From positions 1 to 39,361 of the forward strand of contig JALSGT010000155.1 in the NCBI GenBank assembly GCA_026982555.1: a stretch of DNA of 39,361 bases, written 5' to 3'. The notes under the pieces were generated by a model that searched no databases, had not been told where the DNA came from, and worked only from the letters and a program-made list of their open reading frames with translations. The stretch is from Chromatiales bacterium (GTDB lineage Bacteria > Pseudomonadota > Gammaproteobacteria > SZUA-152). A program made the position numbers and the translations under genes. This document shows, piece after piece, positions 16,213-24,274 of this stretch. The number at the start of each line of letters is the position of its first letter. The stretch's first letter is position 1.

Positions 16213-16636
16213 TCAAAATCTCCTGTCGAATGGAGGCAGGAATGGCGCGCGGTTTAAAACTGTTGGCATCCAGGCAGGCAACCCTGATTTGACCCTGGCA
16301 TAGCAACAAGTCACTTTTCACTGCGTCATTCCCCTCGGCGGTTATTAAATTTACCGTCTGATCAAACGTCAGACTGGCTTTGCCCATTTCCACCACACTC
16401 ACGCTGATGGAAAGCAGCTGATTAAAACGGGCAGGCCTGCGATAATCCAGCTGCACTGAACGCACTGCAAAAATCAGCCCTTCCTGCTCGATCAAAATAT
16501 CCTGTTCCACACCGTGTGCCCGCAACCATTCCGTGCGCGCTCGTTCCATGAATTTCAGATAGTTGGCGTAGTAGACCACTCCACCATTGTCGGTGTCCTC
16601 GTAGTAGACTCGCACTGACCAGGAAAATTCAGCCAT
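16202..16636 (-). CDS. ybgC: acyl-CoA thioesterase of the Tol-Pal operon
   Basis: YbgC is a hot-dog fold thioesterase acting on short acyl-CoA or acyl-ACP thioesters, almost always the first gene of the tol-pal cluster. The catalytic Asp lies in RVYYEDTDNGGVVYYANYLK (residues 9-28), followed by FMERARTEWLRAHG. Length is 144, as expected. The last bases overlap the tolQ start. Confidence 0.95.
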   Translation of the reverse strand: MAEFSWSVRVYYEDTDNGGVVYYANYLKFMERARTEWLRAHGVEQDILIEQEGLIFAVRSVQLDYRRPARFNQLLSISVSVVEMGKASLTFDQTVNLITAEGNDAVKSDLLLCQGQIRVACLDANSFKPRAIPASIRQEILSDD

Positions 16637-16749
16637 TCAATGTGGCCATGGCGGGTAACATACCGCATAAGCAGGTGTTTTTTGCCCACTCGACCGGTTA
16701 AACGCCCGCAAATGGAATTTGTATCCGTTCTTATTCACAACGCGGTGTA

Positions 16750-17793
16750 TTATGCAGGTTCAGAGCCCGCGAAGAAATCCCCCGCTGGCACCGGCAGGCC
16801 AAAATGCAAATAAGCACTGCGCGTTGCCACCCGGCCACGCGGCGAGCGCATTAAAAAGCCCTGTTGTATCAAGTACGGTTCCAGCACATCTTCAATGGTG
16901 CCGCGCTCTTCGCCAATAGCCGCAGCGAGGTTATCCACCCCCACCGGACCGCCGTCAAATTTTTCGATCACCGCCAGCATCAACTTGCGATCCAGCATGT
17001 CGAAGCCGTTTTCATCCACATCCAGCAAATCCAGTGCGCGGGATGCCACCTCCGTTGAAATCCGGCCATCGGCTTTCACTTCTGCATAATCACGCACCCG
17101 CCGCAGTAGACGGTTAGCAATACGCGGCGTGCCACGGGCACGTTTGGCCAGTTCGCCAGCCCCCCCGGTGTCCAGCGGCACGCCGAGAATACCCGCTGCA
17201 CGCTGTACGATATGCGCAAGATCAGGAATCGAATAAAACTCCAGCCGTTGCACAATGCCGAAACGATCACGCAGTGGCGACGTCAGCAAACCCGCGCGAG
17301 TTGTTGCTCCCACCAGTGTAAACGGCGGCAGATCCAGCTTTACTGAACGCGCTGCCGGACCTTCACCGATCATGATATCCAGCTGGTAATCTTCCATCGC
17401 CGGGTACAATACCTCCTCCACCACAGGCGAGAGACGGTGGATTTCATCCACGAACAATACGTCGTGTGGTTCCAGGTTGGTCAGCAAAGCGGCAAGATCG
17501 CCTGGGCGTTCCAGCACTGGCCCGGAGGTGTGTCGCATGTTGACGCCCATCTCGGTGGCAATAATGTGCGCGAGTGTCGTCTTGCCCAGCCCGGGCGGAC
17601 CAAAAATCAACGTGTGATCCAACGCCTCGCTACGCGCGCGCGCGGCGGAAATAAAAATTTCCATTTGCTCTTTGACGGCTGGCTGACCCACATAATCCGC
17701 AAGTTTACCGGGACGGATGGCACGATCCTGCGCCTCTTCGCGGTCATCACGAACAGTGGCTACGGGGGCAATAAGGCGGTCGGTCTCAATCAT
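16750..17793 (-). CDS. ruvB: Holliday junction branch migration helicase subunit RuvB
   Basis: RuvB is the AAA+ motor that drives branch migration of Holliday junctions with RuvA, before RuvC cuts them. Walker A is [10 protein letters not shown] (residues 65-74), Walker B is [12 protein letters not shown], sensor 1 is [10 protein letters not shown], and the C-terminal winged helix contains [20 protein letters not shown]. The open frame extends to 17925, but the start at 17793 was chosen because [10 protein letters not shown] aligns with the known N terminus MIEADRLIS of E. coli RuvB, giving 347 residues. No ribosome binding site is evident there. ruvC and ruvA, normally just upstream, are absent: copZ is the next gene. 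The gap of 113 bases to ybgC is typical. Confidence 0.95.
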   Translation of the reverse strand: MIETDRLIAPVATVRDDREEAQDRAIRPGKLADYVGQPAVKEQMEIFISAARARSEALDHTLIFGPPGLGKTTLAHIIATEMGVNMRHTSGPVLERPGDLAALLTNLEPHDVLFVDEIHRLSPVVEEVLYPAMEDYQLDIMIGEGPAARSVKLDLPPFTLVGATTRAGLLTSPLRDRFGIVQRLEFYSIPDLAHIVQRAAGILGVPLDTGGAGELAKRARGTPRIANRLLRRVRDYAEVKADGRISTEVASRALDLLDVDENGFDMLDRKLMLAVIEKFDGGPVGVDNLAAAIGEERGTIEDVLEPYLIQQGFLMRSPRGRVATRSAYLHFGLPVPAGDFFAGSEPA

Positions 17794-17920
17794 GGGGAGG
17801 GAGTGTACTACAGCAATGGCGCCCATGCTCCGTCCAGCTTTACAAAACAGGCTCATCACGGTGCTGCGATCATTTTGCCCCAAATACACCCAAAGCAATC
17901 GTTGATTCTGTACATTTTGA

Positions 17921-17987
17921 GGCAATAGCGTTCACAGTAACGCGGTACACCTCTGCGTATTACCTCGCACAGGGTACCGCTATTGCC
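17921..17987. repeat. dyad between copZ and ruvB
   Basis: GGCAATAGCG (17921-17930) is repeated inverted as CGCTATTGCC (17978-17987), ten perfect pairs around a 47-base loop. A second inverted pair, GCGGTAC (17942-17948) and GTACCGC (17974-17980), overlaps the outer right arm, so two alternative foldings exist. There is no T-run after it in the minus direction, so it is not a simple copZ terminator. It lies 128 bases upstream of the ruvB start. Confidence 0.5.
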
Positions 17988-18002
17988 TGCCAGTTTTTCA
18001 GC

Positions 18003-18212
18003 TCAGGCTGCAACACTGAATCCGGCGTCGGTAATCGCTTGTTCGATAGCGTCCTGTTGAATCACGCCTGCATCAAACTCGACGGTAACCATTGAGCTAT
18101 CGAGATCAGCTGCCGCCGATGTGATGCCTTCTCGATTAGTCAATGCATTCTGAATACTGTTTACACAACCACCACAGGTCATTCCTTCAACACGAATTTC
18201 CACACGTTCCAT
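18003..18212 (-). CDS. copZ: copper chaperone, heavy-metal-associated domain
   Basis: A single HMA domain of 69 residues, which carries Cu(I) to copper ATPases or regulators. The metal site is MTCGGC at residues 10-15 of the shorter protein, followed by VNSIQNALTNREGI and ending in ITDAGFSVAA, the usual CopZ fold. The ATG at 18212 was chosen because GGAG stands six bases ahead of it; an ATG at 18224 overlaps the copA stop as TAATG and is also possible, adding four residues. The gene directly follows copA, so both are co-transcribed. Confidence 0.88.
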   Translation of the reverse strand: MERVEIRVEGMTCGGCVNSIQNALTNREGITSAAADLDSSMVTVEFDAGVIQQDAIEQAITDAGFSVAA

Positions 18213-18223
18213 TTTTTGCTCCA

Positions 18224-20674
18224 TTAGTCTTTTTTTGAAAAATCAGGTTTCCAGCGTCGCAGCAACAAAGAGTTGCTGACAACACTGACACTGCTCAATG
18301 CCATTGCGGCGCCCGCTATTGTCGGGGTCAATAACCCCATTGCAGCAAGCGGTATGCCAATAATATTGTAAATGAATGCCCAGAAAAGATTCTGTTTGAT
18401 TTTGCTGAACGTTGCGCGGCTGGCGGAAATCGATGCGGCCACCAACCGGGGATCAGGTCGCATTAAAGTGACACCCGCCGTTTCCATGGCAATATCCGTG
18501 CCTGTGCCCATCGCGATACCCACATCAGCTGCGGCCAGTGCGGGTGCGTCATTAATGCCATCACCGATCATGCCCACGGCATAACCCGCTTCTTTCAGTT
18601 CGTTCACCACCGATGATTTTCCGTCAGGTTTGACGCCGCCCCGCGCATCATCAACACCTGCCTGTCTGCCAATCGCCTGGGCAACCTTTGGCGCATCACC
18701 GGACAGCATCAGGGTTGTGATTCCCATATTCTTCAGTGTCTGAATGGCAGACCTGGCATCACTTCGCAGCGGATCGGCAATGGAGACAATGCCCATGACG
18801 CCTTCCCGGTCAGCAATCCAGATGACGGTTTTTGCTTCATCCTGCCATTGCTGCGCAAGTTCACCGGCAGCCGATGAATCAATGCCGTTGTTGGTCAGCA
18901 GTTCTTCATTACCCACAAAAATATCCTTTCCGGACACACTGCCAGATATGCCGGTACCTGTATGGCTTTGGAAATGATCGACAGGTGAAAGTGTCAATTT
19001 TCGCTTCGTTGTCTGATCAATAATCGCCTTTGCCAGCGGATGCTCACTGCCCTGCTGAACGGATCCGGCAATAGCCAGTAATTCATCTTCGTTGCCACGA
19101 ACAGCATGAATGGAAATGATGGTGGGTTTACCTTCCGTCAACGTACCGGTTTTGTCGAATATGATGGCATTCAATCGATGCGCACGCTCCAGGGACGCGA
19201 CATCCTTGATCAGTATTCCGGAACGGGCGGCAGCACCTGTGCCGGTCATAATCGCCGTCGGCGTCGCCAATCCCAAAGCACAGGGACAGGCAATAACCAG
19301 CACAGACACAGCAGCAATCAGTGCGGTTTCAAATGTGCCATTTGCAACGACACCGTATTGAATACCAAAGGTCACCACCGCGATCACAATGACAATCGGT
19401 ACAAATATTTCACTGATCCGGTCTACCAGACGCTGCACGGGAGCCTTGCCCGCCTGAGCGTTTTCAACCAGATGGATAATTTTTGACAGTGTGGAATCTT
19501 CACCCACTTTCGTCGCCCGGATTTCCAGCAAACCGGTGCCATTAATCGATCCACCGGTTACCGTGTCACCCTGTTTTTTTTCCACGGGCAGGCTTTCTCC
19601 GGTAATCAGCGCCTCATCGATTTCACTGCGACCTGCCAGCACTTCACCGTCTACCGGGATATTTTCGCCGGGCTTGACGATAACAATGTCGGTGGCCTTG
19701 ACTTCGGCAATGGGCAGCTCCCGTTCCGAGCCGTCGTTACAACGCACCCGGGCGACCTGGGGTCTGAGATCCATCAACTGTCTGATGGCTGCTGTGGTGC
19801 CACGTTTGGCCCGGGCCTCCATGAACTTCCCGGCCAGAATCAATGTGATCAGTACCGCAGAGGTTTCAAAATACAACTGTCCGTGGGCATCCTGAAGGGT
19901 CAGCAGCAGATAGACGCTGTAAAAATAGGCCGCCGAGGTACCCAGCGCCACCAGCACATCCATGTTACCGGCACCGGCCCGCAACGATGCCCAGGCTCCC
20001 TTGTAAAAGCGGGCACCAATAATAAATTGTACGGGTGTGGCAAGCAGCCACTCAACCCAGGGAGCGAGATGAAAGCTGCCAAAACCGGCCATGGCGGCCA
20101 TTTGTGAGGCCAGTGGCAAAGCCAGCAGGGCTGATGCAATCAGAGTGTATTTTTCGCGACGCAGTGCTGCTTCTGCTTTGGCACGGTGTACCTCTTCAAC
20201 GCGGGCCTGCTCCTCGGAGGCGGAAACAATAACCGCCCTGAAACCAGCGCGTTCCACTGCATCTGCCAGTCTGTCCAGATGCACAACCCCGGAAACCCCG
20301 GTGACATCGGCACGTTCCAGCGCCAGATTGATAGTGGCCTCGGAAACACCGGGTACAGCCATCAACGCTTTTTCAATACGGCCTGCGCAGGCGCTACAGG
20401 TCATTCCTTCCACCGGAAAAGAAAATGTCTCGCGGGCAACATCAAACCCGGCGTTACGGATCATCCTGGCAACACCGATGACATTCGTTTGATCTGCATC
20501 AAAATCGATGTCCGCACGCTCCAGTGCAAAATTGACGATAGCGCGGCCAATCCCGGCGGCCTGATTTAAGGCCTTTTCCAGCCGGACAGCACATGCTCCA
20601 CAGGTCATACCTTCGACCGGGAGGCTGATTGATGTCAGTTGATGATCAGGGCTTACTGGTTGACTGATGTCCAT
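18224..20674 (-). CDS. copA: copper-exporting P1B-type ATPase
   Basis: CopA pumps Cu(I) out of the cytoplasm using ATP. Two N-terminal heavy-metal domains carry MTCGAC (Cys25, Cys28) and MTCSAC (Cys93, Cys96). Then follow the TGES actuator motif (about 358-361), the membrane metal site CPC (463-465, in VIACPCALGLATPTA), the phosphorylated Asp507 in DKTGTLTEG, the SEHPLAK loop (about 543-549), GDGINDAP (about 702-709), and the last helices with YNIIGIPLAA and MALSSVSVVSNS, marks of the Cu(I) subgroup. At 816 residues it is full length. The ATG at 20674 lacks a clear ribosome binding site, and a short open frame ends six bases ahead, so coupling is possible. I see no CueR-type operator nearby. 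Confidence 0.96.
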   Translation of the reverse strand: MDISQPVSPDHQLTSISLPVEGMTCGACAVRLEKALNQAAGIGRAIVNFALERADIDFDADQTNVIGVARMIRNAGFDVARETFSFPVEGMTCSACAGRIEKALMAVPGVSEATINLALERADVTGVSGVVHLDRLADAVERAGFRAVIVSASEEQARVEEVHRAKAEAALRREKYTLIASALLALPLASQMAAMAGFGSFHLAPWVEWLLATPVQFIIGARFYKGAWASLRAGAGNMDVLVALGTSAAYFYSVYLLLTLQDAHGQLYFETSAVLITLILAGKFMEARAKRGTTAAIRQLMDLRPQVARVRCNDGSERELPIAEVKATDIVIVKPGENIPVDGEVLAGRSEIDEALITGESLPVEKKQGDTVTGGSINGTGLLEIRATKVGEDSTLSKIIHLVENAQAGKAPVQRLVDRISEIFVPIVIVIAVVTFGIQYGVVANGTFETALIAAVSVLVIACPCALGLATPTAIMTGTGAAARSGILIKDVASLERAHRLNAIIFDKTGTLTEGKPTIISIHAVRGNEDELLAIAGSVQQGSEHPLAKAIIDQTTKRKLTLSPVDHFQSHTGTGISGSVSGKDIFVGNEELLTNNGIDSSAAGELAQQWQDEAKTVIWIADREGVMGIVSIADPLRSDARSAIQTLKNMGITTLMLSGDAPKVAQAIGRQAGVDDARGGVKPDGKSSVVNELKEAGYAVGMIGDGINDAPALAAADVGIAMGTGTDIAMETAGVTLMRPDPRLVAASISASRATFSKIKQNLFWAFIYNIIGIPLAAMGLLTPTIAGAAMALSSVSVVSNSLLLRRWKPDFSKKD

Positions 20675-20680
20675 ATAAAG

Positions 20681-20785
20681 TCACATTAACTTGAAATTGT
20701 TGGTCCGCGTACAATGGGGACAAATGTGCAGATTTTCAAGATATATCCGTGGCGCCTGACGGTTAAGCTCTTCAGTATTCCGCAT
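20681..20785 (-). CDS. possible small protein upstream of copA, CPHC motif
   Basis: A short frame starting with ATG at 20785 encodes 34 residues containing MRNTEELNRQAPRIYLENLH and then ICPHC, a two-Cys pair that could bind metal. It stops six bases before copA, which has no visible ribosome binding site of its own, so translation might be coupled. The same frame continues upstream to a GTG inside a palindromic repeat (20911), passing through another Cys pair and the phrase GCSIGDELN, so the true start is unclear. I do not recognise the family. It may be a leader peptide, the remains of a gene, or chance. Confidence 0.3.
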   Translation of the reverse strand: MRNTEELNRQAPRIYLENLHICPHCTRTNNFKLM

Positions 20786-20863
20786 ATTCAATTCATCGCC
20801 AATTGAACAACCGGTTTTTTTGTAGCCCGGCAACAGAAAATGTTCAAATAACAAACAACACCC

Positions 20864-20920
20864 TTGAATATGTCCCTTTTCTATTTGGTGGAACCGCTGC
20901 GCTTGTTTCACCCTACCCGG
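20864..20920 (-). repeat. palindromic intergenic repeat, copy 4
   Basis: The core at 20887-20912 read on the minus strand is identical to copy 1. The flank TTGAATATG followed by a pyrimidine-rich spacer (20864-20886) matches that of copy 3, and the other edge is CTACCCGG. It lies in the gap between copA and the aldolase-Dabb gene. Confidence 0.85.
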
Positions 20921-20968
20921 CTACCGGCTTAGGGGCCGCCCACTCATGCTGTATGTAAACACAGCTAT

Positions 20969-22105
20969 TCAGTGTTCAACAGACTGAAAATCAATACTGA
21001 TGCGTTTACCGGCCACTGGCCGGAACCAATTGTCTGCAAAAGCGACATGTGCCGGGTGTGTACGATAACTGTCAATCACCGCCGGATGACAGAAGCGGAC
21101 CAGCCAGGTGTAACGGTAGCGGGCATCCGCCTGCACAGCCTCACCTGTAAACACTTCGCGCACACCCGGTATGGCCGCGAGCACCCGGCGGCCTTCGGCC
21201 ATCATTGTCTTTGCGCCGGCATCATCCAGCCCTTCAACGTTGTAAATAATGAGATGCTCCACCGGGCTCCATGGCTGACACTGCACCAGCACTTCCGCAC
21301 CACGCCCTGCTGCTCCCCACAGACGTATGCAGCGTTCAACTTCAACAGCAATAACGCGGTTGATATCTTTTAGCAATCCAATACAGTCTGCGGAAGTATC
21401 GGTGCGGACATTTTCCCTGACCTGCTTTCCTGCCATAGCGGACAATGCCGTGTCACTGTTGATTTTACTGACACCATTCGCGATGAGTTGACGACATTGC
21501 TCATGGGAAAGCCGGTTGCCGTCGTGTATAACCAACGGTATTTTCAGCGCCTCATTGATTTGCTTCAGCGGTGAATAATCCGGTTCCGGCTTGCCTTTCA
21601 TGCGTCCATATGCGGCATCAACAGAGATGGCAAGAAAATCCACGCCCGTGCGCTCAACATAAGCTTTAATCCCAGCAAGTGAGGTGCAGACAAGGTCACC
21701 GGGGTTTCCTTCAACCGGGATGCCGCAGGCCTGTGCGGTTTTAACCACTTGCCGGGTGATCTGCGTATTTTCTGCAGTATCCAGATGAGCAAGATCTATC
21801 TGCACACCATTGCAGCCAAGCCTGATGCCGCTTATTGCAGGTTCAAGGCCGCTACCATGATCAAAATGAATCGCTACCGGCACCTGTGCCCGCATTGCAG
21901 CGGCTTCCACTGCGGGCATCATCACAGCACCGTTAAAATCTGCGAGACGGGATTCTGTCAGACTCAGGATGACCGGTGCGCTCGCCTGCTCTGCGGCCAT
22001 AATAATGCCATCCAGAAAATCCACGCTCGCCACGTCAAAAGCACCGACCGCATAACCATGGTCATAGGCATGGTGCAACATGTGTTTCATGTCAACTAAC
22101 GGCAT
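20969..22105 (-). CDS. class II aldolase-like protein fused to a Dabb domain
   Basis: Residues 1-265 have the class II fructose/tagatose-bisphosphate aldolase barrel: VGAFDVASVDFLDGIIMAAE (20-39), IHFDHGSGLE (79-88) with the catalytic Asp82 and zinc ligand His83, VQIDLAHLDTAENT, VEGNPGDL with Glu132, and IPLVIHDGNRLS with His194. The usual TxHG zinc-ligand motif is AAYG here, with Tyr166 in place of His, and the phosphate loops GGSG and NVATE read DGNR and NSDTA. Residues 282-374 form a Dabb (stress-responsive dimeric alpha-beta barrel) domain: VEHLIIYNVEG, VLAAIPGVREVFTGE, YTWLVRF and DSYRTHPAHVAFADNWFRP. Known aldolases lack this domain. A substrate other than fructose-1,6-bisphosphate, or loss of zinc catalysis, is likely. 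The gene lies 33 bases after htpX and has AAGG ahead of its ATG. Confidence 0.75.
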   Translation of the reverse strand: MPLVDMKHMLHHAYDHGYAVGAFDVASVDFLDGIIMAAEQASAPVILSLTESRLADFNGAVMMPAVEAAAMRAQVPVAIHFDHGSGLEPAISGIRLGCNGVQIDLAHLDTAENTQITRQVVKTAQACGIPVEGNPGDLVCTSLAGIKAYVERTGVDFLAISVDAAYGRMKGKPEPDYSPLKQINEALKIPLVIHDGNRLSHEQCRQLIANGVSKINSDTALSAMAGKQVRENVRTDTSADCIGLLKDINRVIAVEVERCIRLWGAAGRGAEVLVQCQPWSPVEHLIIYNVEGLDDAGAKTMMAEGRRVLAAIPGVREVFTGEAVQADARYRYTWLVRFCHPAVIDSYRTHPAHVAFADNWFRPVAGKRISIDFQSVEH

Positions 22106-22138
22106 AATGCCTTACCCCGGAACGGTCAATCAGCGTCG

Positions 22139-23023
22139 TTAATTTTGCCCGGCACGCAGCGCAGCAATGCGCTCTTCCAGGGGCGGGTGTGAAAGAAACA
22201 GCCGTTTCCAGCCTTGCGCACCACCACCGGCGATACCAAATGCCGCCAGCTGATCCGGTAGCTGCACCGGGTCATGTGAAGCCCGCAAACGCTGCAAGGC
22301 GGCCACCATCTTTTCCCGGCCCGCCAGTTCTGCGGCACCGGCATCAGCGCGAAATTCACGCTGGCGACTGAACCACATGACAACCGCGCTGGCGAGGAAG
22401 GCTAACACCAATTCTGCGACAATAGTCGATACCCAATAACCGAGTCCTGGACCGCGATCATTCTTGAGAATGACCCGGTCCACTACCCAGCCAATAACCC
22501 GGGCAAAGAAAACGACAAAGGTATTCACCACACCCTGAATCAAAGCCATGGTGATCATATCGCCATTGGCAACATGGCTTACTTCGTGCGCCAGCACGGC
22601 TTCCGCTTCGTCCCGGTTCATGTTTTCCAGCAGTCCGCTGCTCACTGCCACCAATGCATTATTACGTGACATACCAGTGGCAAAGGCGTTGATATCCGGT
22701 GCTGCATAAATGGCCACTTCCGGCATGCCGATGCCTGCACGCTGTGCCTGTTGAGCAACCGTCTCCAGCAACCAGGCCTCGGTGGCATCGGCTGGCTGCT
22801 TGATCACATGCGCCTTGGTCATAAATTTGGCGCTCCACTTCGAGATGGCAAGGGAAATAAATGAACCGGCAAAACCAATAATTGCGGCAAACACCAGCAA
22901 ACTGCCCAAGTCCAGGCCATAATTGGCGGTAAAATAGCTCTCCAGCCCCAGCAGACGCATGGAAATGCTCAACACAATCAATACACCAATATTAGTCAGT
23001 AAAAAAAGTGCAATCCGTTTCAT
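22139..23023 (-). CDS. htpX: membrane zinc metalloprotease HtpX
   Basis: HtpX is an inner-membrane protease that degrades misfolded membrane proteins. The zinc motif HEVSH is at residues 146-150, the third ligand lies in [11 protein letters not shown], and four hydrophobic helices are visible (about 5-25, 37-58, 160-180 and 195-217). The start at 23023 was chosen because [14 protein letters not shown] matches the usual HtpX N terminus; a GTG four codons upstream also lies in frame. At 294 residues it is normal. A GAGGT sequence precedes it at a rather long distance of about 12 bases. Confidence 0.96.
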   Translation of the reverse strand: MKRIALFLLTNIGVLIVLSISMRLLGLESYFTANYGLDLGSLLVFAAIIGFAGSFISLAISKWSAKFMTKAHVIKQPADATEAWLLETVAQQAQRAGIGMPEVAIYAAPDINAFATGMSRNNALVAVSSGLLENMNRDEAEAVLAHEVSHVANGDMITMALIQGVVNTFVVFFARVIGWVVDRVILKNDRGPGLGYWVSTIVAELVLAFLASAVVMWFSRQREFRADAGAAELAGREKMVAALQRLRASHDPVQLPDQLAAFGIAGGGAQGWKRLFLSHPPLEERIAALRAGQN

Positions 23024-23221
23024 GTTAATCGACACACCTCATTTTTGTTAACGTTACAAACCTCTGTGATTCATTCCTGTTTCAAGCGCTTGCCCTGTGT
23101 CTCTGACAACAGCAATCCTGCTTTTTCTCACACGCAACCACACAACTTACCATGGTGATGATAAATCAAAGTACAAGCCATCCGTATAAACCATTAGCGT
23201 AGTGGTTTCATTGCCAGTTAA

Positions 23222-23548
23222 TTACGTTTCCTCATCCCCCATTTCATGCTCGCCCGACCAACCCGATGCTTTTGCTTTCTGGATTGCCTGCGCATAAATT
23301 TCACGATGACGTGTCGCCAATGGCTCAGGCAGGCGATTAACCATGCAGCCGTATTTATCCCATTCAGCATTGACCTTTTGCAACAAGGCATCGATCCCAC
23401 CCAGAGTCCAGCCTTCGCAGGTTTCGGTTTCAGGAATAAGTTCAAATACCCAGGCATCCCTGATGATCTTTCCAACGTTAGTCATACCACCATTCATGTC
23501 GTTATCAAGACCGATATACAGGTTCGGTTTTTTCATCATTTTTCTCAC
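23222..23548 (-). CDS. conserved-looking small hypothetical protein
   Basis: This 108-residue protein is acidic and soluble with no signal peptide. Motifs include LYIGLDNDMNGGMTNVGKII, then DAWVFELIPETETCEGW, and a C-terminal helical part with RLPEPLATRHREIYAQAIQ and a Trp-Ser-Gly-Glu-His tail. I cannot assign a function. The GTG at 23548 has AAGG seven bases ahead; ATGs at 23539 and 23536 are alternative starts. It stands alone, upstream of htpX on the same strand with about 200 bases between them. Confidence 0.7.
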   Translation of the reverse strand: MRKMMKKPNLYIGLDNDMNGGMTNVGKIIRDAWVFELIPETETCEGWTLGGIDALLQKVNAEWDKYGCMVNRLPEPLATRHREIYAQAIQKAKASGWSGEHEMGDEET

Positions 23549-23733
23549 TTGAGCGCCTTAACCGTACACAAAGTATGACCAGGGCACTGGCTCAACAGTT
23601 AATAATGGAGCATCTTACCATGGCAGATAACCGTTGACGCACCCGCAGAAACGGCAAAACGCGCCTGCAATGGCCGCTGGTATTTTCTGGTAACCTGTTC
23701 CCGGGAAAATCGTCAACAACAAGGAGAAAAACA

Positions 23734-24084
23734 ATGGCCGGGAAATTTGTTATCACAACAGGCAAAGACGGTAAAGACTATTTTGTTTTAAAAGCAGGAA
23801 ACGGTGAGGTTATTCTACAATCTCAAGGCTATAATTCATCCACTGGATGTGCAGGTGGAATTGAGTCGGTAAAAACCAATTCTCAACACGAAAACAAATT
23901 TGAACACAGAGAGGCAAAAGACGGTAGAACCTACTTTGTTCTCAAAGCCAATAATGGCCAGGAAATTGGCCGGTCTCAAATGTATAAAACGGAAAGCGGC
24001 TGTCGCAATGGCATGGATTCAGTGGCAGTAAATGCAGTAAATGCCATCGTTGTTGACGATAGACAAAACAGCCCGCAATTCTAG
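23734..24084 (+). CDS. yegP: YegP-like protein with two DUF1508 repeats
   Basis: A 116-residue protein made of two copies of the DUF1508 (UPF0339) unit: GKFVITTGKDGKDYFVLKAG (residues 3-22), then GCAGGIESVKTN, and NKFEHREAKDGRTYFVLKAN, then GCRNGMDSVAVNA. Each unit has the usual phrase FVLKAxNG, then a GCxxGxxSV motif. Function is unknown; the family is widespread and sometimes linked to stress. AAGGAG lies seven bases ahead of the ATG. It is divergent from the preceding small gene and convergent with the large secreted protein gene. Confidence 0.93.
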   Translation: MAGKFVITTGKDGKDYFVLKAGNGEVILQSQGYNSSTGCAGGIESVKTNSQHENKFEHREAKDGRTYFVLKANNGQEIGRSQMYKTESGCRNGMDSVAVNAVNAIVVDDRQNSPQF

Positions 24085-24218
24085 CCGACGGTTAATTGTT
24101 TAATCAACGAAATCGGAATGCCATCCTTATCCTGTGAAACACTGGCATTCTGGAATACCGCCAAAAGCCCTGTACTCAGGTATCTGCCGAAGCGTTAACG
24201 TTTTTTATCACAATGCCC

Positions 24219-24267
24219 AGGTGCTTGCCTGGCCTCACTAACAACACAGAAGGACAGACAAGCACCT
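24219..24267. terminator. inverted repeat, probable terminator between convergent genes
   Basis: AGGTGCTTG (24219-24227) pairs with CAAGCACCT (24259-24267) around a 31-base loop, seven bases beyond the stop of the large secreted protein gene and in the gap before the convergent yegP-like gene. No clear T-run follows on either strand, so it is not a classical intrinsic terminator, but the position suits transcription end or mRNA protection. Confidence 0.45.
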
Positions 24268-24274
24268 GATTAAA

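Noticed and set aside
17794-17925. N-terminal extension of ruvB
   Set aside because: The family start at 17793 matches E. coli RuvB closely; the additional 44 residues have no counterpart and no better ribosome binding site.
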